This document shows, in pieces, positions 41,728 to 49,965 of a stretch of 64,000 nt of DNA. Source of the stretch: Candidatus Denitrolinea symbiosum (lineage in GTDB: Bacteria; Chloroflexota; Anaerolineae; Anaerolineales; Villigracilaceae); assembly GCA_017312345.1 (NCBI GenBank), contig BLAA01000001.1:1426001-1490000 (forward strand), in the 5' to 3' direction. A program made the position numbers and the translations under genes. The notes under the pieces are model-generated. The model saw only the letters and a list, made by a program, of their open reading frames with translations, made no database searches and was not told the origin of the DNA. Numbering within the stretch: the stretch's first letter is position 1; every line of letters starts with the position of its first letter.

Positions 41728-41896
41728 TGCTCTTTGGCTCATCTGTAAACAATGTGGTGACGTTAGAGAATGTCCGCCTACTCCTCATCCTTTGTTGACT
41801 TGTGACCCTTCGTGATAAAGGTTTTCCTCGTTTACAATCAGTGGATCACGAAAACAAGCTCCATAAACCTGAAACCTGAAACCCGGTACTTGAAAC

Positions 41897-42715
41897 GTGA
41901 AACTCCCGCAACCCTTCACCTTCTCCCAATCCTCCCTGCAGGACTACTTCGACTGTCCGCGCCGCTTCGAACTGCGCCACCTCGAAAAACTGGACTGGCC
42001 GGCTGTGGAGGCCGAACCCGTCCTCGAGAACGAACGCGGCCTGGCCGAGGGCAGCTTCTTCCACCGCCTCGCTCAGCAACATCTGCTGGGCCTGCCCGCC
42101 GACAAGTTGACTCGTCTCGCGGCCTCTCCCGACCTCTCCCGCTGGTGGGACAACTTCCAGCGCGACTTTGGCGACCCGCGCGAACTCGGCAGCCTCCGCC
42201 CTGAGACGATTCTCTCCGCCCCCGTCGGGAATCATCGCCTGCTCGCGAAATATGACCTGATCGCCGTCCGCGATGACGGAGTCACCATCTACGACTGGAA
42301 GACCTATCACAAACGCCCTAAAAACGAGTGGATGGCGGCGCGGATGCAGACGCGCGTTTATCGTTACCTGCTGGCGCGCGCGGGCGCGTACCTGAACGGC
42401 GGCCGTCCCTTCGCGCCCGAGTCCATCCAGATGGTCTACTGGTACGCGGACTATCCCTCCGAACCGGCCATCTTCCGCTACGACGCGGCGCAGTTCAAGC
42501 GCGACGGCGCGGCCATCGAAAAATTGATCGGCGAGATCGAGTCGCTGGAAAAATTCGAGTTGACCGGCGACGAGGGCAAATGCCGCTTCTGCGCGTACCG
42601 TTCGTATTGCAATCGCGGCGTCACCGCGGGGGATTGGAAGGACGCCGAAGCCGAGGCGGAAGTCCACGAGGCGTTTGACGTCAATTTTGAGCAGATCGCG
42701 GAAATTGTGTTTTGA
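41897..42715 (+). CDS. PD-(D/E)XK nuclease with Fe-S cluster (AddB/Cas4-like)
   Basis: This 272-residue protein is RecB-family. Catalytic residues fit D120 (KYDLIAV) and D133-x-K135 (IYDWKTYHK). Cysteines C20 (DCPRRFE), C229, C232 and C238 (CRFCAYRSYC) match the split four-cysteine cluster of AddB and Cas4 nucleases. It starts at ATG 41897 in a SQSSLQDYFDC context, the usual family N-terminus. No cas genes are present. It could be the missing nuclease of the helicase pair at 23946 and 26897. Confidence 0.88.
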   Translation: MKLPQPFTFSQSSLQDYFDCPRRFELRHLEKLDWPAVEAEPVLENERGLAEGSFFHRLAQQHLLGLPADKLTRLAASPDLSRWWDNFQRDFGDPRELGSLRPETILSAPVGNHRLLAKYDLIAVRDDGVTIYDWKTYHKRPKNEWMAARMQTRVYRYLLARAGAYLNGGRPFAPESIQMVYWYADYPSEPAIFRYDAAQFKRDGAAIEKLIGEIESLEKFELTGDEGKCRFCAYRSYCNRGVTAGDWKDAEAEAEVHEAFDVNFEQIAEIVF

Positions 42716-42730
42716 CGAGCGGCGGCGATC

Positions 42731-43609
42731 TTATTTCTTGAAAAAGATCCCAAAGTGATTTGCCACGGCGCGTTCGCGGCCGGGGATGTACAGGTCAATG
42801 GGGGAGTTGAGGATGCGCGGCTTCCCGTCCCCGCCGCGGACGACCATCGTGGATGAGCCGCCTCCGTCGAGACTCATGGCGTCGTGCGCGCCGAGTTGGA
42901 TCATCAGGCGGGCAAGTTCGTCCAGCGTCGCACCCTGACTGTAAAAAGGCTGGCGCCCGTCCACAACGACGAGGTAGAGGAATTTCCCGTTTTGGGAATA
43001 GCCGATCGCTGTGCGCGGATGGGCTTCGGCGTTGGTAAAGCCTTCCACGGGCGAGCCGCCCATCACGATGCGGGCTTCGCCTGAGATGGCGTCGTAGGGT
43101 TTGTTGGGCGGGTCGAAGGAGAGGCTGTTTTTCTGGGAGATATAGAGGGTGGGAAAAGGCTCCTCGGGTTCGCGCCCGTAGACGGTCCCGCGCGAGGCGG
43201 CTTCGCCGCGCGTCGCCACGGGATCGCCCGCGTGCGGATAATAGTCCGCGGGGCCGCGCGACCACCAAGGCGAGAATCCGTCGCCGTTGACGGCAATGTC
43301 CAAATGGAATTCCTGGAGGAACTGGGAGGTCGTCCGCGCGCTCAGCGGTCTGTCGCTTTTCGGATCGTCGGGCGGGGTGACGAGGACGCGAAGGCCGTTG
43401 GTCTTCATGTTGATCTTGAGAACGTGGATGATCGCCGGGCGCGGCGAAACGCGGATGATGCGCTGGTATTCCACGCCGTCGCGCAGGGTCTGTTTGGCAG
43501 GCACGGGCGCGGGGCGGCCATGCAGGTAAAGTATGGGCGCGGAGACGCACAGTCCAATGAGGAGGAGCAGGCCAATGACGAGCGTCGACTTGCGGATTTT
43601 CGGCTTCAT
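42731..43609 (-). CDS. Phosphodiester glycosidase (NAGPA) domain protein, membrane anchored
   Basis: This 292-residue protein has an N-terminal transmembrane anchor (residues 8-27) and a NAGPA-type domain with HPRTAIGYSQNGKFLYLVVVDGR (partly quoted) and the hallmark AHDAMSLDGGGSSTMVVRGG. The family hydrolyses sugar-phosphodiester linkages or acts in exopolysaccharide metabolism. It starts at ATG 43609; TAGAAT seven bases upstream suggests a near-leaderless transcript. Confidence 0.88.
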   Translation of the reverse strand: MKPKIRKSTLVIGLLLLIGLCVSAPILYLHGRPAPVPAKQTLRDGVEYQRIIRVSPRPAIIHVLKINMKTNGLRVLVTPPDDPKSDRPLSARTTSQFLQEFHLDIAVNGDGFSPWWSRGPADYYPHAGDPVATRGEAASRGTVYGREPEEPFPTLYISQKNSLSFDPPNKPYDAISGEARIVMGGSPVEGFTNAEAHPRTAIGYSQNGKFLYLVVVDGRQPFYSQGATLDELARLMIQLGAHDAMSLDGGGSSTMVVRGGDGKPRILNSPIDLYIPGRERAVANHFGIFFKK

Positions 43610-43651
43610 GTTTTTATTCTAGCAAGCGCACATGAGCCGGAGATAAAATCA

Positions 43652-43795
43652 CATAGAGAGAAGAGAGCAGAGAGGAGAGAGCAGGGAGTGGAGAGCAGAG
43701 AGCAGCGCGTGAAAAGCAAACCCCGTTTCTCAGAGAAAACGGGGTTCGACTGCTCACTGATCACTGATTACTGCTCACTGCTCACTGCCCCTCCG
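43652..43795. repeat. Composite repeat: AGAGAGC tract, hairpin and CACTGAT heptamers
   Basis: AGAGAGC-type 7-mers (43655-43705) are followed by a hairpin with arms AACCCCGTTT (43719-43728) and AAACGGGGTT (43737-43746), then CACTGAT/CACTGCT heptamers (43756-43790). They fill the 172-base gap between the NAGPA gene and the DUF1385 stop. Confidence 0.75.
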
Positions 43796-44663
43796 CCTGT
43801 CTCATCGCGTTGAAGGAGGCGATTGCCACTTCGAGCATTTTCATGTCGGGTTGGCGCGTGGTGAGAGACTGGAGCGCCAGGTTGGGACGAATGATCCATT
43901 GGACGAATTTGCTGTCGAGGTGGTTCGCCGTCCAGCGGATGTATTCGACCGCGACGCCCGAGAGAACGGGGATGAGCAGGATGCGGCTGACGAGTCTCCA
44001 GAGCATGGGCAGCGGACCGAGCAGGGTGAAGACCAAAATCGAGAGCAGGACCAGCGTGAGCAGGAAGGCCGTTCCGCAGCGGGCGTGTTCGATGGGATAT
44101 TTCGCCACCGATTCAGGAGTCAACTCGGCGCCGGCTTCGAAGGCGTTGATGGTCTTGTGTTCCGCGCCGTGGTAGCCGAAGAGACGTTTGATGTCGGGCA
44201 TGAAGCCGATGGCCCAGATGTAGCCGACGAGCAGGGCCAGGCGGACGAGTCCCTCGATGAGGTTGCCGGCCCAATGTCCCGCGGCGGGGACGAAGAGTCG
44301 CTCCGTCCAGCCGCCGATGGCCGCGGGGAGCAGGAAGAAGAGTCCGATGCCGAAGGCGAGCGACCCGGCCAGGGTCAGGTAGAGAGGCGCCCCTTCCAGT
44401 TTTTCGTCCTCGCCGGTTTGGACGTTGGCGGAGATCGTCAGCGCGCGCATTCCCAGCCCGAGGGCGTCCCACAACAAGATCACGCCGCGCAGGAAGGGAA
44501 TTTTGGCGACGCTCGATTGGTAAACCGAGGCCAGTTTTTCGGTGTGGACGGCGATGCTGCCATCGGGGGCGCGCATGGCGATGGCGAAGGCTTTTCGTCC
44601 GCGCATAAGCACGCCTTCGAGAACGGCTTGTCCGCCGTAAGTGATGATGCGGTCTTCAGTCAT
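43782..44663 (-). CDS. DUF1385 family membrane protein
   Basis: This 293-residue protein matches the DUF1385 pattern: YGGQAVLEGVLMRG near the start, and the cytosolic YHGAEHKTINAFE and GTAFLL segments between about four to five hydrophobic stretches. The family is widespread in Gram-positive-type and Chloroflexota genomes, and its function is unknown. I start at ATG 44663; a TTG four codons earlier is the alternative. It follows the M20 peptidase gene closely and probably shares its transcript. Confidence 0.85.
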   Translation of the reverse strand: MTEDRIITYGGQAVLEGVLMRGRKAFAIAMRAPDGSIAVHTEKLASVYQSSVAKIPFLRGVILLWDALGLGMRALTISANVQTGEDEKLEGAPLYLTLAGSLAFGIGLFFLLPAAIGGWTERLFVPAAGHWAGNLIEGLVRLALLVGYIWAIGFMPDIKRLFGYHGAEHKTINAFEAGAELTPESVAKYPIEHARCGTAFLLTLVLLSILVFTLLGPLPMLWRLVSRILLIPVLSGVAVEYIRWTANHLDSKFVQWIIRPNLALQSLTTRQPDMKMLEVAIASFNAMRQAEGQ

Positions 44664-44687
44664 ATCGTTTTGCAAAACAGGTTTGCG

Positions 44688-46058
44688 TTACCTCATGTTG
44701 AATAGGAAGTGGATCAGCGCGTCGATGCCCTTGTACCAGGTGGGCAGGTGCAGACGCTCGTTCGGCGAGTGGACATTGTCTTCGGGCAGGCCGAAGCCGG
44801 TAAGCACCGACTCGACCCCGGCGTATTCCTGCAATTGGACTACCGCGCCGATGGAGCCGCCCTCGCGCATGAACAGCGGACGTTTGCCCCAAACCGCTTG
44901 CAGTCCGCCCGCCAGGGCTTTGACGCCGGGGCTTTCCAGGTCGGTGATGGCGGCGCCGGCGTGGTGGAGTTCGATCAATTCCCAGCGGATGGTTTTGGGC
45001 GCTTTGGCTTTGAGATAGGCGCGCATCTGTTTGATCGTCTCTTCGGGAGTCTGGCCGGGGACGAGACGGCAGGATATCTTCGCCATGGCGTAAGCGGGGA
45101 TGACGGTCTTGCTGCCGGGCGCGGTCCAGCCGGAGAGCAGGCCGTTGACCTCCAGCGTGGGACGCGCTCCGACGCGTTCGTTGGGCGCGTATTCGGCTTC
45201 GCCCCACAGCGCGGGGACGCCCGTCTGCTCGAGGAAGAATTTTTTGCTGGTCGGTAATTTCTTGAAGGCGTGGCGTTCCTGCTCGCTCACCTTGCGGACT
45301 TTTTTGTAGAAGCCCGGCAGCGTGACGCGCCCGTTCTTGTCGTGCATGCCCGCCACCAGTTCGGTCAACGCCTGGGCGGGGTTGTGGACCGCGCCGCCGA
45401 ACAAGCCGGAGTGCAAGTCCTTGGCGGGGCCGTAGACGCGCAATTCCATGTAGGCCAGTCCGCGCAAGCCGTAGACGATGGTCGGATCATCGGCGCCGAT
45501 CATGCCCGCGTCGGTGTTGATGCAGACGTCGGCGTTCAACTTCTTCGCGTGTTTTTTGATGAACGCGCCGAGATTCTCCGAGCCGATCTCTTCCTCGCCC
45601 TCGATCAGGAACTTGACGTTGACGGGCATCTGTCCCGTTTTGAGCGCGGCCTCCACCGCGTGGAGGACGGCCATCACCTGCCCCTTCATGTCAGAGGCGC
45701 CGCGCGCGAAGAGCAGGTCGCCGCGCACGGTCGGCTCGAAGGGAGGCGTCTCCCACAGGTCCAGCGGGTCGGGTGGCTGAACGTCGTAATGACCGTATAT
45801 CAGCACGGTCGGCGCGCCGGGGCGTTTGAGCCACTCGCCGTACACCACAGGATGCCCGCCCGTCGGCATGACCTCCACGTTTTGGATGCCCATCCCGCGC
45901 AGGCGGTCGGACACCCACAACGCGGCGCGCAGCGTCTCGGCCTTGTATTCGTCCGAGGTCGAGATCGAGGGGATGAAGAGCAGTTCCCGCAGGTCCGCCA
46001 GGAAGCGGTCGCGGTTCTGATGGGCATAAGAGAGGGCGATGTCGCGTACGTCGGTCAT
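44688..46058 (-). CDS. M20-family dipeptidase
   Basis: This 456-residue zinc metallopeptidase has GHYDVQP (metal histidine/aspartate), RGASDMKGQ (bridging aspartate), EGEEEIGSENL (catalytic and metal glutamates) and the C-terminal MREGGSIGAV region. It would hydrolyse dipeptides or N-acyl amino acids in the cytoplasm. ATG 46058 has AAAGGAG upstream and follows the 178-residue protein gene by one base. Confidence 0.94.
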   Translation of the reverse strand: MTDVRDIALSYAHQNRDRFLADLRELLFIPSISTSDEYKAETLRAALWVSDRLRGMGIQNVEVMPTGGHPVVYGEWLKRPGAPTVLIYGHYDVQPPDPLDLWETPPFEPTVRGDLLFARGASDMKGQVMAVLHAVEAALKTGQMPVNVKFLIEGEEEIGSENLGAFIKKHAKKLNADVCINTDAGMIGADDPTIVYGLRGLAYMELRVYGPAKDLHSGLFGGAVHNPAQALTELVAGMHDKNGRVTLPGFYKKVRKVSEQERHAFKKLPTSKKFFLEQTGVPALWGEAEYAPNERVGARPTLEVNGLLSGWTAPGSKTVIPAYAMAKISCRLVPGQTPEETIKQMRAYLKAKAPKTIRWELIELHHAGAAITDLESPGVKALAGGLQAVWGKRPLFMREGGSIGAVVQLQEYAGVESVLTGFGLPEDNVHSPNERLHLPTWYKGIDALIHFLFNMR

Positions 46059-46059
46059 G

Positions 46060-46596
46060 TCAGTCTCCTTTGAGAGAGCCGTATAAAAACCAAAATTTTT
46101 CCCGCGGAAAATTCCACGCCAGCGACGGGTCCCAGACGAACGCGTCGCCGCTCAATTTGAGATTCAGCCAGGCGTCGAGCGGAGTCAGCCAGGCTTCGGG
46201 GGCCGCGCGGACATCGTCGAGCAAAAGCGTCAGGATGGCGCGCAGCCGGACTTCGTACGGATAGCGGCGGGATATTTCCGCCGACGGACGTTCGCGCGCT
46301 TCGGCGAGGAAATTTTTCCACATCTCGCCTCTCGCGCGGACCTCGCGGCGGGCTTTCTCCTCCCAGGCCGATCGCCACTTCAAGCGGACCGCGTCCATCT
46401 GCATGGACAGTTCCGTCAACCCCGCGACGCGCCAGCCCTTCAACCGCTCGCGGACGAAGAGCATGGCTCCCAGCGTCAACTGTGTAAAATCTGTGGTGCG
46501 CGCTCCAGACCAGTACAGTTCCTTCGACAGGAGATAAGTTTCCAACTCTGGAACTCCCGATTTAAAGAAGGCCTGGTCCTGTTCTGGGGAATTCAT
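46060..46596 (-). CDS. Hypothetical protein, 178 residues
   Basis: This soluble, charged, tryptophan-rich protein is without signal peptide or known motif. It starts one base after the stop of the binding-protein gene and ends next to the peptidase start, so it belongs to the same operon. Recurrent W-containing segments (LYWSGARTTDFTQLTLG, WLTPLDAWLNLKLSGD) suggest a compact fold; I assign no function. Confidence 0.75.
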   Translation of the reverse strand: MNSPEQDQAFFKSGVPELETYLLSKELYWSGARTTDFTQLTLGAMLFVRERLKGWRVAGLTELSMQMDAVRLKWRSAWEEKARREVRARGEMWKNFLAEARERPSAEISRRYPYEVRLRAILTLLLDDVRAAPEAWLTPLDAWLNLKLSGDAFVWDPSLAWNFPREKFWFLYGSLKGD

Positions 46597-46597
46597 T

Positions 46598-48280
46598 TTA
46601 CTGTTCGGGCGTGGCGGTCGGTTCCAGCGAGCGGCGCGTCGCCAGGTACCATTGCGAGACGAGCAGGAAGCGGTCGCTGGGATCGTACAGCGGCGGGATC
46701 TGCACGCCCTGCACCGTGTCGTTGACTCCGTAGGAATAGACCGGCGCGTACAGCGGCAGGGACGGGAGTTCGCGGGCGAAGATCACCTGGAAGTTGCGAT
46801 AGAGGCGCGCTCGCAGTCCGAAATCGGTGGTGACGCGCGCCTGTTCGAGATATTCGCTGGCAGGACGGTTGTCCCACTGCGAGTAGTTCTGTCCGCCGGT
46901 GGCCTCGGCCTGGTGCCAGAACGGATAGGGGTCGGGGTCGGGCGTGCGCGGCAGCGAAAGTTCCACCAGCGCGGCCTGATAGTTGCGCGGGACGAGGTAG
47001 TCGTTCTGCAATGCGGCGTAGGGGACCGCGGCCAGTTCCACGCCGACGCCGATGCGGGCCCAGTCGGCCTGGATGGACTGCGCCATCTGGGTGTGGACGG
47101 CGTCGTCGGGGTGGGCGAGGCGGAAGGCCAGCGGCTTCCCGTCTTTGACGCGCGCCGCGCCCCCGTCCGCGGGAAGCGTGTAGCCCAGTTGCTTGAGGAG
47201 CGAGATGGCCGCGTCGGGGTCGTAGGGAATCTTTTCCACGCCGTCGTAATGCGCCCACGAACCGGGCAGGATGGGTCCGTCCAGCGGGATGGCCTGTCCG
47301 CCCATGAAGGCGTCGATCAGGCGCTGACGGTTGAGTCCCAGCATCAGGGCGCGGCGGAGTTTGGCGTCTTGCAGGAAGGCGACTTCGGGATTTTTCAGGT
47401 TGAACAGCACGAAGCCCATCTGGGGGACGCGGCTGGTATAGATGGAAAAGTTCGGCTCGGCCAGCGCCTGCGGCAGGACATCGTCGGCGATGCGGCTGAC
47501 GCCGGCAACGTCGCCGGCGCGGTAGGCGCTGAACGCCTCGGCGGACGAGGCGAAGTATTTGAAGACGACCTGTTCGATGAACGGTTTTTGCAAATAGTAT
47601 TGTTCGTTGCGGACCAGCGCCACGCCGGCGATCTTGCCGTTGTTGATCAGCAGGTGATCGAACCTGAACGGCCCGCTGCCCACCGGTTTGAGGTTGAAGT
47701 CCGCGTTGAGGATCTGGTCGAGCGGGATGGATTCGAGCAGGCGCTTCGGCAGCACGCCGAAGGTCATATAGTCCAGGAAGGGCGCGTAGGGTTCGGGGAT
47801 CTTGAATTGCAGGGCCCGATCGCTCAGGCGGATGATCTCCACTTTCGACCACAGTTGTTTGACGTCGGCGGGGTAGAACGAGGCCGGGCTTTTGATCAAC
47901 TCGATGGTGAAGATGACGTCGTCGCTGGTGACCGGGGAGCCGTCGTGCCAGACCGCGTTGGGGCGCAGGCTGAAATTGTAGACGGCGCCGTCGGCGGTCG
48001 TCCCCCACGATTCGGCCAGGTCGGGTTCGGGCATGCCGCGCGAATCGAAGCGCATCAGCCCGCTATAAATGAGACGGTTCACGTCGCGGTCGGCGGAGTT
48101 GTTCCAGTCGAGCAGGGGGTTGAGACGCCCCATCGCGCCGACCAGCCCCTCGGTATAAACCCCGCCCGGCGCGGCCTGCGGCTGGATGGGGGTGACCACC
48201 GGTCCCTGGCTGAGGAGCAAAATCCCGACCAGGACCAGGGTGACCGCCACCACCACGATCTGCCAGCGAAGACGTTTCAT
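46598..48280 (-). CDS. Peptide/nickel-type ABC transporter substrate-binding protein
   Basis: This 560-residue exported family-5 solute-binding protein has an N-terminal hydrophobic anchor (residues 8-25) without a lipobox cysteine. Signatures are LNPLLDWNNSADRDVNRLIY, ESWGTTADGAVYNFSLRPN and VWHDGSPVTSDDVIFT (each in part). No permease or ATPase genes are adjacent; neighbours are secG upstream and an M20 peptidase downstream, which would suit oligopeptide uptake followed by hydrolysis. Confidence 0.9.
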   Translation of the reverse strand: MKRLRWQIVVVAVTLVLVGILLLSQGPVVTPIQPQAAPGGVYTEGLVGAMGRLNPLLDWNNSADRDVNRLIYSGLMRFDSRGMPEPDLAESWGTTADGAVYNFSLRPNAVWHDGSPVTSDDVIFTIELIKSPASFYPADVKQLWSKVEIIRLSDRALQFKIPEPYAPFLDYMTFGVLPKRLLESIPLDQILNADFNLKPVGSGPFRFDHLLINNGKIAGVALVRNEQYYLQKPFIEQVVFKYFASSAEAFSAYRAGDVAGVSRIADDVLPQALAEPNFSIYTSRVPQMGFVLFNLKNPEVAFLQDAKLRRALMLGLNRQRLIDAFMGGQAIPLDGPILPGSWAHYDGVEKIPYDPDAAISLLKQLGYTLPADGGAARVKDGKPLAFRLAHPDDAVHTQMAQSIQADWARIGVGVELAAVPYAALQNDYLVPRNYQAALVELSLPRTPDPDPYPFWHQAEATGGQNYSQWDNRPASEYLEQARVTTDFGLRARLYRNFQVIFARELPSLPLYAPVYSYGVNDTVQGVQIPPLYDPSDRFLLVSQWYLATRRSLEPTATPEQ

Positions 48281-48352
48281 CGGTATAGGAAAGACGGGAC
48301 GGGCGGCGGCAGTTTGCGCGCCGCTCCGCGTCCCTTTGACGTGAAGGAATGG

Positions 48353-48574
48353 TTAGTTGACAATGAGCAGGGCGATTGCCAGCACGAAGAACAACACGCT
48401 CAAGACGATCGTCACCCAGAAGAGCGTGCGCTCGATGCCGCGCCGCGCCGTGAAGACGCTGCCCGTATCGGCCCCGGTCAAACCGCCCAATCCCGCGCCC
48501 TTGCTTTGAAGGATAACGCTGAGGATGAGCGCCACCGAGGTTATAATTAACGAAATTTCCAAAATGTTAGTCAT
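48353..48574 (-). CDS. secG: Preprotein translocase subunit SecG
   Basis: This 73-residue protein has two transmembrane helices (about 4-24 and 50-71) flanking the cytosolic loop KGAGLGGLTGADTGSVFTAR, the SecG hallmark. It assists SecYE-mediated export. ATG 48574 follows GGAGG; TATAAT on the minus strand at 48609-48604 is the likely -10. Confidence 0.93.
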   Translation of the reverse strand: MTNILEISLIITSVALILSVILQSKGAGLGGLTGADTGSVFTARRGIERTLFWVTIVLSVLFFVLAIALLIVN

Positions 48575-48616
48575 TTGTGGCCTCCTGCCAAAATAGCGCG
48601 GGAATTATACCGCACT

Positions 48617-48666
48617 CGGTCACAAATTGCGCTTTTTTAGAAGGCGGAGAGCGCAATTTGCGACCG
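48617..48666. repeat. Long inverted repeat upstream of secG
   Basis: CGGTCACAAATTGCGCT (48617-48633) pairs with AGCGCAATTTGCGACCG (48650-48666) with one mismatch around a 16-base loop, between the divergent secG and PHP genes. It could be an operator or a dispersed repeat; it is too far from a stop to be a terminator for either. Confidence 0.7.
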
Positions 48667-48781
48667 TGGGTATTTTATACTTGCGGAAACGAGAAAACCT
48701 CAAACCGATAATTCGCCTCGCGCGGATTTCGCTGATTTGGCGGATTTTCACGGCTTCTTTTAATAATTTTCTGGAGAAGAC

Positions 48782-49843
48782 ATGCACGAGATCGTCGTCA
48801 ACCTGCACATGCACACCCGCTACTCGGACGGGACGGGTCTTCACAAAGACATCGCCGCGGCCGCCCTGCGCGTCGGGCTGGACGCGGTCATCGTCACCGA
48901 CCACAACGTGCTGGCGAAAGACTTCGAAGGTTATCACCGCGGCGGCGGCAGGAAAGTGTTGATGCTCGTCGGGCAGGAAGTCCACGACCAGGCGCGCGAC
49001 CCGCAAAAGAACCACCTGCTCGTCTTCGGCGCGCAGCGCGACCTCGCCATGCTGGCCGCCGACCCGCAGGCGCTGATTGACGCCGTCCGCGAGGCGGGCG
49101 GCCTCTCCTTCCTCGCGCATCCGCACGAGGCCGCCGCGCCGCTCTTCCACGAAACCGCCATCACCTGGGAAAACTGGGAAGCGCAGGGCTACACCGGCAT
49201 CGAACTCTGGAATCACCTCAGCCAGTTAAAGCACAAACTCAACTCCTGGCCGCAAGCCATCTTCCACGTTTTCTTTCCCTGCTTTTTCGCCGCCCGCCCC
49301 GACCCTCCCACCCTCGCCAAATGGGACGAACTCCTCGCCAGCGGACGGCGCGTCGTCGCCATCGGCGGCTCGGACGCGCACGAACTTCGCTACAGCCTCG
49401 GCCCCATCCGCAAGACGATCTTCCCATACGACTTCCACTTCCGCGCGCTGAACACCCACCTCCTGCTCGACTCTCCCCTCGGGGACGATTCCCGCGTGGA
49501 CTGCGAGCGGGTCCTCGATTCCCTCGGCCGCGGACGCGGCTGGGTGGGCTTCGACCTGCTCGCGCCGACGCGCGGCTTCCGCTTCGCCGCGCAGGGACGC
49601 GACGCCGAGGCCGTGATGGGCGACGAGATTCCCCTCGCGGACGGCGTCACATTGCAGGTGAAACTTCCCGCCGCCGCGGAAGTGTCGTTGTGGCGGAACG
49701 GGCAGAAGGTCCAGGCATGGAAGCGGGCGGAGAACTGCGCCTACACCGTCACCGAGGCGGGAGTCTACCGCGTGGAAGTCCACCGCCGTTATCTCGGCGC
49801 GCGGCGCGGATGGATCTATAGCAATCCGATTTATGTGAAATAG
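48782..49843 (+). CDS. PHP-domain metal-dependent phosphoesterase
   Basis: In this 353-residue protein, the metal-binding motif NLHMHTRYSDGTG near residue 7, VTDHNVLA near 40, GQEVHD, FLAHPHE and GGSDAHE are the PHP ligands. The last 120 residues form a beta-rich domain (LQVKLPAAAEVSLWRNGQKV). It probably hydrolyses a small phosphoester. ATG 48782 has TGGAGAAG upstream. The 122-base gap that follows shows nothing coding. Confidence 0.9.
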   Translation: MHEIVVNLHMHTRYSDGTGLHKDIAAAALRVGLDAVIVTDHNVLAKDFEGYHRGGGRKVLMLVGQEVHDQARDPQKNHLLVFGAQRDLAMLAADPQALIDAVREAGGLSFLAHPHEAAAPLFHETAITWENWEAQGYTGIELWNHLSQLKHKLNSWPQAIFHVFFPCFFAARPDPPTLAKWDELLASGRRVVAIGGSDAHELRYSLGPIRKTIFPYDFHFRALNTHLLLDSPLGDDSRVDCERVLDSLGRGRGWVGFDLLAPTRGFRFAAQGRDAEAVMGDEIPLADGVTLQVKLPAAAEVSLWRNGQKVQAWKRAENCAYTVTEAGVYRVEVHRRYLGARRGWIYSNPIYVK

Positions 49844-49965
49844 GCTGCGAGAAAAAACTCCGCCTCCCGTTTTGGTTTTGTTTCCTCCCCGCCGTACGGA
49901 CGGTCTTCCCCCGTCCCGAAGCGACTTCCATCCGCGCGCTTGACGAGTTGGTTTTTGTCGGGGTT

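Noticed and set aside
41599..41896. tRNA or small RNA in the largest gene-free gap
   Set aside because: The foldable part is explained by a nested palindrome of repeat type, with no cloverleaf anticodon arm or CCA-end pattern.
46652..48550. 632-codon plus-strand open frame opposite the binding-protein gene
   Set aside because: It is antisense to a clear family-5 binding protein and secG, has no recognisable protein features and reflects GC-rich third-position bias.
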